From Novipirellula caenicola (GTDB taxonomy: Bacteria; Planctomycetota; Planctomycetia; Pirellulales; Pirellulaceae), in the NCBI RefSeq assembly GCF_039545035.1, contig NZ_BAABRO010000002.1, positions 558,001 to 622,000 on the forward strand: a stretch of DNA of 64,000 bases, given 5' to 3'. Position 1 is the stretch's first letter; each line of letters opens with the position of its first letter. The notes under the pieces are model-generated. The model was not told the origin of the DNA and made no database searches. It saw only the letters and a list, made by a program, of their open reading frames with translations. Made by a program: the position numbers and the translations under genes. Below are positions 54,766 to 63,735 of the stretch, piece by piece.

Positions 54766-55097
54766 TGAGCGTGCAAGCTTACCGCAACCAACCCTCCCCG
54801 GCCGCTACCGCGGCCGACCCTCCCGCACACGGGAGGGTGAATCGACGATTGTCGCACGGCTTTCCAAGCCGTTAGCGTGCGTCACGTTTGATCGTCGAAA
54901 CGCGAAACCATGTTCCATGTCGATAGAACGGTCACCGCAGCGCTGCCAGCTTGGAAAGCTGGGCGACGATGGACTTGACCGCAAGCTCGGGGTGGAGACC
55001 CGTAGTGTTGCGGACTGAGCGTGCACGCTTGCCGCAACCAACCCTCCCCGGACGCTACCGCAGCCGACCCTCCCGCACCATGGGAGGGTGAATCGGC
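54766..55097. repeat. A block, sixth B unit and third A block
   Basis: An A block (54766-54848) carries GAGCGTGCAAGCTTACCGCA and CCACCCTCCCGCACACGGGAGG-type sequence, then B unit 6 (54849-55015) and a third A block (55016-55097). The order A-B5-A-B-A indicates that the array grew by both tandem and segmental copying. The 53761-55128 gap holds these repeats only. Confidence 0.8.
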
Positions 55098-55128
55098 TTG
55101 TGCCAAATCGACGATCCGGTCAACAAAA

Positions 55129-56127
55129 CTACGATGCTTTGATGTCTTCGAACGTTCGCAATCCGTAGGGGATTCCGACGTAGTCGAGTACACGGCAGAG
55201 GCCTCGCAACGCGACACCAAATCCGTCGGGACCGCTAAAGCCACCAAACTGGCCGCCACCTTTGACGTGGGGTTCGAGATCGATGAAGACGCCGTCGGCG
55301 CCACGCGAGGTCATTCGCTTGTGTAACTCGGGCAAAAAGTCCTTCATGTCACGCAAGATCGCTTCGTGACCACTGTCACCACGGTCGGCGGGGACAAAGT
55401 TGCTGAGACTTGCTTCGTCGACATGATCGATCCGCGCGGTCGGCGACGGATCGTGGTAATCCTTGATATGAACCCAACCCAAACTTGGCTTCATCGCCAA
55501 GTATTGACCGTAGGTTTCATCCGGCGTGAAGCCTTGAGTGACGATATTGGCACCATCAAAAATCGTCAGCATCGCAGGATGATTGACTTTTGCTGCGATC
55601 GCTTCGAGCAATTGACCGGTTTGACCGACCAGGTTGGCTTCGACTTCCAAACCAAACGTCAAACCACGCTTGTCGCATGCTTCGGCAATTTGCGAGAGTT
55701 GATCAGAGACCTGGTCAATGTGTTCTTCGGGCTTGGTTCCTTTGGGATGATAGAACGCAAAACCACGAATCAACTTGGCTCCGAACGCTTCGGCACGATC
55801 ACACGCGCGAGCCACGTCCTCTTTCATGTATTGATCAAACGGGACAAATTTGTTCGACGTGCCATCGTCGACATCCTTTAGTTTCACCTTGCCGATCGGC
55901 GAACCGATGCTGCTGACTTTCAATCCATAATCACTCTGCATTTTGACGAGATGATTGATCTCGGCATCGCTGAGCATCATGACATTCTTGATCCCTTCGC
56001 CGGCATCGATGAACCGAATTGAATAGTATTTCAATCCGAGCGCGGCGAATGCCGAGTACTGTTGTACGGCAAGCTTTTCGTTGGCGGCTTCGTCAGCAAA
56101 TCCGCTTAGCAAAATCGGAGTCGTCAT
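55129..56127 (-). CDS. Sugar phosphate isomerase/epimerase-like TIM barrel
   Basis: A 332-residue protein of the xylose-isomerase-like TIM-barrel superfamily. Start strand MTTPILLSGFADEA, KYYSIRFIDAGEGIKNVM, GFAFYHPKG, LTFGLEVEANLVGQTG (metal-ligand Glu), MLTIFDGANIV, GWVHIKDYHD and FIDLEPHVKGGG. The acidic residues and His ligands of the metal site are in place. The reaction (isomerase, epimerase or endonuclease-IV-like relative) is not known. The start at 56127 follows the usual family beginning; the frame opens at 56235. Confidence 0.82.
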   Translation of the reverse strand: MTTPILLSGFADEAANEKLAVQQYSAFAALGLKYYSIRFIDAGEGIKNVMMLSDAEINHLVKMQSDYGLKVSSIGSPIGKVKLKDVDDGTSNKFVPFDQYMKEDVARACDRAEAFGAKLIRGFAFYHPKGTKPEEHIDQVSDQLSQIAEACDKRGLTFGLEVEANLVGQTGQLLEAIAAKVNHPAMLTIFDGANIVTQGFTPDETYGQYLAMKPSLGWVHIKDYHDPSPTARIDHVDEASLSNFVPADRGDSGHEAILRDMKDFLPELHKRMTSRGADGVFIDLEPHVKGGGQFGGFSGPDGFGVALRGLCRVLDYVGIPYGLRTFEDIKAS

Positions 56128-56203
56128 GATGGAGATTTTTGGGGTTCCGGGAGGGAAGAGGGCAGAGGATCGCCCGCCAGCAGACGGGCACAAAAGGCAG
56201 GCA

Positions 56204-56665
56204 TTAACCGAGGGGAACGTCGGGGTATTGAACAATAATATTACTGTTCAAACCACCACGGGGGGTCCAGCGGCTTTCCACCGTCGCTTGCCGCGGCTTT
56301 ACGACAGCGAGAAAGTCGTCCATGATTCGGTTTGTCACGGCTTCGTAGAAGATGCCTTCGTTGCGAAACCGCTGCAAATACATCTTTAAACTCTTCAGCT
56401 CGACACATAGTGTGTCAGGCACGTAGGTAAAGATGATCGTTCCGTAATCGGGTTGCCCTGTTTTGGGACAAACCGAAGTAAACTCGGGACAATGGTGTTG
56501 GATCGTAAAATTTCGTGTCGGGCTGGGGTTTTCAAAAACTTCCAACAGCTCGCGAAAATGATTTGAGTCGCTCAATTTGATTTCTCCACTTCGTAATTCA
56601 GGATTTTTGCAGGCTTCACCGGAATCGACCAGGGGGACCTTGGCCGAAACGTCAAAGCTGCGCAT
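56204..56665 (-). CDS. queF: NADPH-dependent 7-cyano-7-deazaguanine reductase QueF
   Basis: A unimodular QueF (about 153 residues) that reduces preQ0 to preQ1 in queuosine synthesis. Thioimide-forming Cys in CPEFTSVCPKTGQPDYG, the NADPH motif ELKSLKMYLQRFRNEG, and TPRGGLNSNI all match. The ATG at 56665 is the first ATG; a TTG at 56575 preceded by GGAG would give a shorter form closer to usual length (M-SDSNHFRELLEVF). With the ATG start its 5' end overlaps the divergent queE gene. Confidence 0.9.
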   Translation of the reverse strand: MRSFDVSAKVPLVDSGEACKNPELRSGEIKLSDSNHFRELLEVFENPSPTRNFTIQHHCPEFTSVCPKTGQPDYGTIIFTYVPDTLCVELKSLKMYLQRFRNEGIFYEAVTNRIMDDFLAVVKPRQATVESRWTPRGGLNSNIIVQYPDVPLG

Positions 56666-57344
56666 TTCCGAGACCTTTGTCAGCCGCCAAGGCGAAGGTG
56701 CCTTGACCGGAACCAACAGTTTTTTCGTTCGTACCAGCGGCTGCAATCTGCGCTGCTGGTTCTGCGATACCCCGTATGCATCGTGGCGTCCCGAAGGGGA
56801 TCAGGTGTCGATTGCGGACATCGTCCAAGCCATCGAGGATTCGGGCGTGCGTCACGTGGTGCTGACCGGCGGCGAACCACTGTTACCCAAAGAATCGGTG
56901 TTGTTGTGCGAGATGCTGCGAGAACGAGGCCACCATATCACGATCGAAACGGCAGGCACGATCGCTCGAGACGTTGCTTGCGATCTGATGTCGATCAGCC
57001 CCAAATTTCGCACCAGTGCCCCAGACGCCAGCGAACATCCGCGGTGGAGTGAACTGCACGAGCAGCGGCGGATGCCGATCGCCACGATGCAAACGTTGAT
57101 CGAGCAATCGGCCGATTACCAAGTGAAATTCGTCGTCGATGGATCGCGAGATCTCGAAGAGCTACAAGAAATTGTCGCGCAGCTTGGCGTTCCCGCGGAA
57201 AAGGTTTGGGTGATGCCGCAAGGCGTCAGCAATGCGGAACTTGACCAAGCCGCGACGTGGTTGCGGCCTTGGACGGCCGAGCGAGGGTTCCAGTATTGCG
57301 ACCGCATGCAAATTCGTTGGTACGGCAACCGCCGCGGCACGTAG
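56640..57344 (+). CDS. queE: 7-carboxy-7-deazaguanine synthase QueE
   Basis: A radical SAM enzyme of about 234 residues making the 7-deazaguanine core of queuosine. The [4Fe-4S] motif is TSGCNLRCWFCDTPYASW. The N-terminal FVSRQGEGALTG and HVVLTGGEPLL match QueE. FVVDGSRDLEELQE and VMPQGVSN are in the C-terminal half. No ATG fits; TTG at 56640, behind AGGGGGACC, is the best start (family proteins begin near RISE). Queuosine partner queF lies divergently and its 5' end overlaps; queC and queD are not in the window. Confidence 0.9.
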   Translation: MAETSKLRISETFVSRQGEGALTGTNSFFVRTSGCNLRCWFCDTPYASWRPEGDQVSIADIVQAIEDSGVRHVVLTGGEPLLPKESVLLCEMLRERGHHITIETAGTIARDVACDLMSISPKFRTSAPDASEHPRWSELHEQRRMPIATMQTLIEQSADYQVKFVVDGSRDLEELQEIVAQLGVPAEKVWVMPQGVSNAELDQAATWLRPWTAERGFQYCDRMQIRWYGNRRGT

Positions 57345-57387
57345 TGACGCGGCGACGGTTCAGCGTGTCCAGCTCAGGCGGAGCATA

Positions 57388-57673
57388 ACCCGACGCGTAC
57401 GTTTTGATGTTGCGCGTTTGTATTTAGGGGCAAAGCCCCGGTCGTTTACCTAGCCCAGCCCAACGGGCTGGGACCAAGAAAAGCAATGAATTGAAGGGCC
57501 AACGGTCCGGCCGTTTACTGGGACTTAATGAGGGCGGCTAGCAAATGGCCGGACCTTTGGCCCTTAGGTTTCTTTGCATCTAAAACCTGGCCCGTTGGGC
57601 CAGGCTAGGCAAATTGCTGGGCCTTTGGCCCGAAGAACGAAAAGCGCGCAACTTCAAAACTCACGTGTCGGGA
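57388..57673. mobile_element. MITE-like repeat, copy 2 (inverted, with extra internal segment)
   Basis: About 286 bases, the reverse complement of the element at 9198-9410 with an additional ~65-base internal segment. Its ends form a terminal inverted repeat: the left end and the reverse complement of the right end match at 24 of 28 positions, both starting CCCGAC and ending TTGCGCG. No transposase gene is present. The 57345-57773 gap contains this and a terminator. Confidence 0.75.
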
Positions 57674-57749
57674 GCTCCGCCTTACGCGTTTCACGGGACC
57701 AACGAAACTCTTGGCGAGTTTCGCTACGATTTAATGCCGATGACGCGTC

Positions 57750-57773
57750 AGGGAAACCTATTTTCCCTTTTTC
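57750..57773 (+). terminator. Possible plus-strand terminator before the alaS stop
   Basis: AGGGAAA and TTTCCCT pair around a short loop (CCTAT) and are followed by TTTTC. On the plus strand it lies 406 bases downstream of queE and abuts the alaS stop codon, so it may end queE transcripts coming from the left. Confidence 0.55.
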
Positions 57774-60599
57774 TTAGCTCAGCGATTTTCGCATCGAGAC
57801 TTTGGCTTGCTCGAGTGCTTCGGGCAGCTTTTCAGGATCCTTGCCACCGGCTTGAGCCATGTCCGGTCGACCACCGCCGCCGCCGCCCACCACGCTTGCC
57901 GCTGCTCCGACCCAATCGCCTGCCTTCACACCACGATCGACCAATTCACGACTGACGCCACCGACCAACAATACCTTGTCGCCTTGAACCGACGCCAACA
58001 GCACCGCGGTTGGTTTTTCGCTTTTCTTGCGAATCTGATCGATCCAGCCACGCATCACATTCGGGTTCGCACCGGGCGTCTCGGCGACAATCAACATCGA
58101 ATCGCCGACGTTTTCCGCTCCCGAAATCAGATCATCCGCAGACAACTTTCCGCCAGCGGTGACTTCGCGAAGCTGCTTTGCCAAACTGGTGCGGTCCGCC
58201 ATCAAGGCTTCGAGTCGAGTCACGACATCGTCACTGGAAACATTTAATTGGCGTGTGATATCACGAACCGCAGCACGAATCGAATTGTAGTCGTTGGTAT
58301 CGATCGGCGTTTCCGCCTTTTTGACAACCAATGCTTCGGAATGCTCGACTGGCTTGCCAGCCGAAAGTTCCTTCTTCAGCTGACGCACTTCGGCAAACAG
58401 TTGCTTCGTTCCCGCAACCGCATCTTGTGGATCACAACCAAGCGTTTTGGCAACTTGCTCTAGCAGTTCACGCGTCTGCACGCGGTGAGCTTCGGCCCGC
58501 TCGCCTGTTAACGCTTCGATGCGGCGAGTACCTGCCGACACGCTCTCTTCGACAACCAACTCGAACGCTTGAACCTGCTTCGTGTTGGTAAGGTGAGTAC
58601 CGCCACAAAGTTCTTTGCTGAATTCGCCCATTGAAACCATGCGTACGGGATCGGGATACTTTTCGCCGAACAGCATCATCGCGCCGGCCGCACGAGCATC
58701 GGCAAGCGGGACGGTTTCCCACTGAATTGGCTCGGCCGCATCAATTCGATTCCACACGTCCCTTTCGATTTGAACGAGCACGTCGTCATCGATCGCGTGT
58801 TGGTTGGTAAAGTCAAAACGCAAACGGTCCGCTTCCACCTTGCTGCCTTGTTGTTGAGCGTGATCGCCCACGTTTTTGTGCAGTGCATAGTGCAAGATGT
58901 GGGTGGCCGAGTGAGCACGACAAAGCGCTTCACGCTGAGCCGAATCGACGATCGCGGTACATTCATCGCCTTCGTGAATTTCACCACGGGTCAATTTTCC
59001 ATGGTGAACGATCAACCCTGCATGACGCTGAGTATCGATCACTTGGAATTCGAACTTCTCGCACTTGATCACCCCGACGTCGCCGACCTGACCACCCGAT
59101 TCGCCATAAAACGGCGAGTGATTCAGTACCAAACGCAGTTCAGCGTCACTGGCGCGATCAAGATGGCTCAGCAATTGACCTTCGTCCTCTTTGCCGCCCA
59201 CCCCGGTGATGATGCCTTTGACGACGGCCGTTGCTTCGATGGCGTCGTAACCAAGAAACGGGGTTTCGCGAAGCGCTTCCTTTAACGTTTCTAAGGGGCC
59301 CGTTTGGAACAATTCTTTTTGTCCCGCACCACTCTTGATCGAATGCTCGTGCATCGCATCGCGATAGCCCGCCCAATCGAAGGTAAAGTTTTGCTCGGCG
59401 CTAAGCGTCTGCAACAACTCTGGAGGCACGCCATAGGTCGTGTTCAGTTCCGCCGCTTCCTCACCAGGAACCATCACGGCGGACTCTTCTCGCATTTGCT
59501 CGAACAGTTGCCCGATTCGCTTCATGCCGCCGTCGATGGTACCGAAGAACGCTTTCTCTTCGGCTTCGATGACATCAGCAACCCGCTTGGTGGTTTCGCT
59601 CAACTCGGGATACGGAACCTTGGCACTCTCGGCGACCGCGTCGACCAATTTGTAGAGGAAGGGTTCGCGAAGGTCCATTTGATAGCCGTCCAAGACCGCA
59701 CGGCGAATCAAGCGTTTGACAACGTACTTGGCGTCTTTGGGGCCAGGGTAAACGTTTTCGTGGATCGCGAATGCACAGGCGCGAGCATGGTCGGTGATGC
59801 GGCGAAGTCGACGGCCGTTGTCGCTTTCGTACTCGTATTTGACGCCGCAAACCTCCGACGCCGCTTGGACGATCGGGAACAGATTGTCGATATGAAAGTT
59901 CGTCGGCACGCCCTGCAACACGCTGGCGGTCCGCTCGAGCCCCATTCCGGTATCGATGTTTTTGCTCGGCAGCGGCTTCAAATTGTCTGGTGGATCGCCG
60001 ACGCGATTGAATTGAGTGAAGACGAGGTTCCAGATCTCGACATCACTACCGTCATCGAGGTGGTAATAAATTTCGCTACACGGACCGCACACTCCATCGG
60101 GACCTTCGCTGGGTGCCGAGGCAGGCCAAAAATTTTCGTCCTCTTCCATGCGGGAAATGCGTGAGGTCGGCAGTCCAATTTTTTCGTTCCAAAACTGGAA
60201 TGCTTCGTCATCGTCCTTGTAAACGGTCACGCTAAGACGCTCGCCAGGAATCCCGAGCCACTTTTTATCGGTTAAAAATTCCCAAGCCCAACGGATGGCG
60301 TCTTCTTTGAAATAGTCGCCGAAGCTGAAATTGCCCAGCATTTCAAAAAAGGTGTGGTGAAACGCGGTCCGTCCGACATTATCAATGTCGCCGGTCCGCA
60401 AACACTTTTGACAGGTCGTCGCCCGAGTGAAATCGAGCTTGACCTTGCCCAGAAAGTGGTCTTTGAACTGATTCATCCCCGCCGGCGTGAACAAAACGGA
60501 CGGATCCCAAGTCGGAACCAATACGTCGCTCGGTTTGCGGACACATCCTTTTGACTCGAAAAAAGCAAGGTATTTTTCGCGTAGCTCGTCGGTTTTCAT
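57774..60599 (-). CDS. alaS: Alanine--tRNA ligase
   Basis: A class II synthetase of 941 residues. Aminoacylation core begins at the start (ELREKYLAFFESKGC, with VLFTPAGMNQFKDHFLG, and GMGLERTASVLQG). The editing domain has the zinc site residues SATHILHYALH and CGGTHLTNTKQ. The C-terminal DHHA1 domain ends with GGGGGGRPDMAQAGG. The length is somewhat above the usual about 875 residues. It charges tRNA-Ala and hydrolyses mischarged Ser/Gly. Start ATG at 60599 fits the MKTDELRE family opening. The gene stands alone. Confidence 0.97.
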   Translation of the reverse strand: MKTDELREKYLAFFESKGCVRKPSDVLVPTWDPSVLFTPAGMNQFKDHFLGKVKLDFTRATTCQKCLRTGDIDNVGRTAFHHTFFEMLGNFSFGDYFKEDAIRWAWEFLTDKKWLGIPGERLSVTVYKDDDEAFQFWNEKIGLPTSRISRMEEDENFWPASAPSEGPDGVCGPCSEIYYHLDDGSDVEIWNLVFTQFNRVGDPPDNLKPLPSKNIDTGMGLERTASVLQGVPTNFHIDNLFPIVQAASEVCGVKYEYESDNGRRLRRITDHARACAFAIHENVYPGPKDAKYVVKRLIRRAVLDGYQMDLREPFLYKLVDAVAESAKVPYPELSETTKRVADVIEAEEKAFFGTIDGGMKRIGQLFEQMREESAVMVPGEEAAELNTTYGVPPELLQTLSAEQNFTFDWAGYRDAMHEHSIKSGAGQKELFQTGPLETLKEALRETPFLGYDAIEATAVVKGIITGVGGKEDEGQLLSHLDRASDAELRLVLNHSPFYGESGGQVGDVGVIKCEKFEFQVIDTQRHAGLIVHHGKLTRGEIHEGDECTAIVDSAQREALCRAHSATHILHYALHKNVGDHAQQQGSKVEADRLRFDFTNQHAIDDDVLVQIERDVWNRIDAAEPIQWETVPLADARAAGAMMLFGEKYPDPVRMVSMGEFSKELCGGTHLTNTKQVQAFELVVEESVSAGTRRIEALTGERAEAHRVQTRELLEQVAKTLGCDPQDAVAGTKQLFAEVRQLKKELSAGKPVEHSEALVVKKAETPIDTNDYNSIRAAVRDITRQLNVSSDDVVTRLEALMADRTSLAKQLREVTAGGKLSADDLISGAENVGDSMLIVAETPGANPNVMRGWIDQIRKKSEKPTAVLLASVQGDKVLLVGGVSRELVDRGVKAGDWVGAAASVVGGGGGGRPDMAQAGGKDPEKLPEALEQAKVSMRKSLS

Positions 60600-61088
60600 A
60601 TCGCTCGTCTATGTTCAAAGCTGGGTAATGACTTGGTCCGAAGAGGCCGAAAATTCGCCAATCGGTGAACAAACCGACGCGACATTGCCTCGTCTTCGGA
60701 CGCGAGTGTTGAATGATCATATCGAAACGAGTCATTTCGGCAGAGGGCACGTCCGATTTCCAGTGCAATTCGCCATGGCATTTTTGGCTGCCCCCCACCA
60801 TCGAAGACATCTGTATTAGCACGACCGATTGGCACGACATCCCGTAATGGCCAAAACGGCGAATGAAATCAGCAGTCTGCACCGCGACCGCACTGTCGAT
60901 TCAGCCAAGTCACCTGTCCCAGCATGCCTCCGTCAACAAGTCAACTCGATCGATTGGCCCGATTTGTAGCCAAGAATCATCGGTTAGAATCGAATCCCAG
61001 TTAAAATCGATACAGCCAATGGCGCAAGCGATCGAATCGCTGCCAGACACAATCACTCCTCTCCCCATACCTAAAAACGAATCATCTC
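60600..61088. other. Intergenic region between divergent alaS and the SelA-like gene
   Basis: About 490 bases without a convincing ORF. It should contain the alaS promoter and that of the SelA-like gene. No strong dyad or T-box-like feature is visible. Confidence 0.35.
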
Positions 61089-62417
61089 ATGGCAATCCCT
61101 CCCTGGACCGTTGAATTACTGCGACGTGGACTCAACGACGTGGCTCGACGTGCACGTGAGCCAGAGACGCTGGAAAAACTAAAAACTCAAGCGACCGAGA
61201 TCATTCAAGATCTCCCCCAAACGGCGGCCCGCGGCTTGGACGCGGTGATGCGAGCGACCGAGGCGGGCAAAAAAAACGTCCAGCGGTGGTCTCAAAAACA
61301 AGTCGCCGTGGCGATTCCGCTGGTCAACGCATCGGGCACACTGGTAACGCCGCTGGGCACGGGGGTGCCGGTGGCCGAACAGGCGGTCGAAGCGGCCTAT
61401 GCCTGTTTGCACGGCGATGTTCGCCGCGATCATCATGCAAACCAGCGACTGACTCGTGAACTGCACCGCCATCTCGAATCATCGACAAACCTCGAGATTG
61501 CCGTCGCTGCTAACTTCAACGCCATTTTGACGGCACTTGTCATCGGAATGAGCCAAGAGGACATCCTGATTCACCGTAGCCAAGCAATCCGGCTGCGTAG
61601 CGGTGATTCGCTGGTCGATGCACTCAACTCGCTCGTTCCGATCGTTCAGGAAGTCGGAGCGAATGATTCGATCGAAGCCTCGGATTTTGACGCATTTGAT
61701 TCATTTTGTCTGATCGTGGCCGACGACGAAACCAAGCCGGATCCTCCCACGCCATTGCAGTTGGACCGATCCGCGGTCACGCAAGTCGTGGTGCTGCCGG
61801 TGGCCACGCTCCGCCGAACCAAGGACGCCCAATTGGCGTCCGTCGAAGCGGCAATCGAAGCGGGCGCGGACTTGGTGATCGTCGAAGGGGGCGGTGTGTT
61901 CGGAGGCCCTGAATGCGGCATCATGATCGGCAAACGAGAAATTGTGGACGCAATTATCGAGTCTGCCGTGTGGAAGTCGCTCGAAGCGACCAGCGCGGTG
62001 CAGGCGATGTTGGTCAGCACGTTGGGCAAATCGGCCAGCGGTGAGCTACCCATCGACGCGCTGCTGCAAACGGGCGAAGAGAATCTGAAAGCCCGAGCCG
62101 AACGGCTGGCGATGCGGCTCAGTGCAAGCGATGCGGTCAAGAGCTGCCAAGTGACCGCCGAAGACGCCCGCATCACCCCCAAAGGCCGATGGCGGTATCC
62201 ATCGCGACAAGTCCGTGTTGAACACCGCACGTTGACCGCGAAAGATTGGGCTGCGCAATTGCGAGAAGAATTGCCATCGCTAATTGTCCGCGAAGACGAA
62301 CAGGCGATCATCGTCGACCTGAAATGGGTCAGCCCCGCCAGCGACGGCAAGATCGGCGAATTGATTGGCGGATCGCAATCGGCATCTCCCAACGAAACGA
62401 CGAGCGAAATTCCCTAG
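61089..62417 (+). CDS. SelA-like protein lacking the PLP-binding lysine
   Basis: A 442-residue protein whose whole length can be aligned by eye with bacterial selenocysteine synthase (SelA). It shares the N-terminal helical part, then PLVNASGTLVTPLGTG (SelA: xINxTGxxLHTNLGR), a central Rossmann-like segment, ADLVIVEGGGVFGGPECGIM (SelA: DLVxFSGDKLLGGPQAGII) and ending SLIVREDEQAIIVDLKW. The catalytic PLP-binding Lys of SelA (in SGDKLLGGP) corresponds to Gly269 here. The protein probably cannot form the internal aldimine, so a binding or regulatory role, or a different chemistry, is expected. It is followed by repeats and the rhaB gene. No selB or selD is visible. Fold assignment is by motif, not search. 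Confidence 0.7.
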   Translation: MAIPPWTVELLRRGLNDVARRAREPETLEKLKTQATEIIQDLPQTAARGLDAVMRATEAGKKNVQRWSQKQVAVAIPLVNASGTLVTPLGTGVPVAEQAVEAAYACLHGDVRRDHHANQRLTRELHRHLESSTNLEIAVAANFNAILTALVIGMSQEDILIHRSQAIRLRSGDSLVDALNSLVPIVQEVGANDSIEASDFDAFDSFCLIVADDETKPDPPTPLQLDRSAVTQVVVLPVATLRRTKDAQLASVEAAIEAGADLVIVEGGGVFGGPECGIMIGKREIVDAIIESAVWKSLEATSAVQAMLVSTLGKSASGELPIDALLQTGEENLKARAERLAMRLSASDAVKSCQVTAEDARITPKGRWRYPSRQVRVEHRTLTAKDWAAQLREELPSLIVREDEQAIIVDLKWVSPASDGKIGELIGGSQSASPNETTSEIP

Positions 62418-62454
62418 TCGCCCCTCGGCACCGCGGCGATTGTGGGGTTTTTAC

Positions 62455-62898
62455 TTTACCTCCCCTCTGGGGAGGTCAGAGTCGGCGGTAGCCGGCTCTG
62501 GGTGGGGTTCGCTGTGTTAGCAATAGAATCGTGCAAACGAGAAGTCACCAACCCTCCCCGACCGCTTACTGCGGTCCACCCTCCCAGTGGGAGGGTGAAT
62601 CTACTTTACCTCCCCTCTGGGGAGGTCAGAGTCGGCAGTAGCCGGCTCTGGGTGGGGTTCGCTGTGTTAGCAGTAGATCGTGCAAACGAGAAGTCACCAG
62701 CCCTCCCCGACCGCACCCTGCGGTCGACCCTCCCAGTGGGAGGGTAAATTTGTTTCACCTCCCCTCTGGGGAGGTCAGAGTCGGCGGCAGCCGGCTCTGG
62801 GTGGGGTTCGCTGTGTTAGAAGTAAATCGTGCAAACGAGAAGTCACCAACCCTCCCCGACCGCCTCCTGCGGTCGACCCTCCCAGAGGGAGGGTAAAT
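62455..62898. repeat. Three tandem repeats of about 149 bp
   Basis: Units start at 62455, 62605 and 62753. Each contains CTCCCCTCTGGGGAGGTCAGA, GTCGGC...GCCGGCTCTGGGTGG, CGTGCAAACGAGAAGTCACC and CCCTCCCAGTGGGAGGGT, so each can form hairpins such as CCTCCC-CTCT-GGGGAGG and CCCTCCC-AGT-GGGAGGG. The closing part (CCCTCCC...CCGACCGC...GACCCTCCC...GGGAGGGT) is shared with the A block at 54 kb. Confidence 0.85.
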
Positions 62899-62943
62899 CT
62901 GTGTGGCTGGCTCAAAAAGAGATTGCATCTCGCGAGCGTTCGC

Positions 62944-62968
62944 GGCCGGGTACTCCGTGTACCCGGCC
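62944..62968. repeat. Perfect 10-bp inverted repeat
   Basis: GGCCGGGTAC, 5 bases, GTACCCGGCC. There is no T-run on either strand, so it is not an intrinsic terminator. It could stabilise a transcript end or bind a dimeric protein. Confidence 0.6.
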
Positions 62969-63735
62969 CGTGAGGTCCGTGATGAATCGATCGACAAATG
63001 CCAAACGATTTATCGACGTGTATCAGCCCGTGGCCGCAAGCTGACCGCGTAAACCCCACGCGAGGCGAACTCGCGGAAGACGCAATTTATGCACAATCCG
63101 TTGCTAGCGCAATAGTAAGCAGGACGAGTAACGCTGTCATCAGACAGCCTTCACGATCCCTTTGATAACTCTAATCAAATCAACGACTTAGCGTCAGTTG
63201 ACGATCGTACACATCTTCCTGGATTCCGCCTCTGAAAAATGGCGGATGAGTGATGTGGCGACACCGTTAGATTACGTTTTGCAGGTGGCGGGTCAACCAC
63301 AGTTTTCTCAAATTCGTTTTCAGGGAACAGCCGCTTGTGACATAAAGTGTTCCGCTTGCGGCAGTTAAAAAAGTTTGTGTCAATCGAATGCATTTTTGAG
63401 GCTGCATTTTGGGACCGCCATTCGGGTTATTTTTCGCTTGCAAATCGATTGTCCAACTACGAGAAAACGACCGCCCTGACCGAAATCCTGCCGTGTTCAA
63501 CCCACTGAACAAAACCACTCCACTCCAATGGAAATCGCCAGGCCTCCTATTGGCCACATCGCAAGCCCCCCGGTCATCGACATCGTCACAACCGCCATAC
63601 CTCGTAGCCCCACAGAAGCAGTTCCCTGAAGTGGACACCGCTGTCCGGTAACCAAGGGGCGGCAGTCGCCCAATATCCTGCTATCATCGGCGTCCTTTCC
63701 CGATTCCCAGACGTTAACACGAGGAATTTCATACG
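62969..63735. other. Intergenic region upstream of rhaB, no convincing gene
   Basis: About 770 bases with no recognizable coding sequence. Frames on both strands lack motifs. It should contain the rhaB promoter, and the rhaB start has GAGGAA about 9 bases upstream. Confidence 0.4.

Noticed and set aside
62455-62898. Possible CRISPR array
   Set aside because: Units are about 149 bp and conserved throughout, without short repeats and unique spacers; the same applies to the arrays at 40 and 54 kb.
62944-62968. The perfect inverted repeat as an intrinsic terminator
   Set aside because: Neither side carries a T-run.
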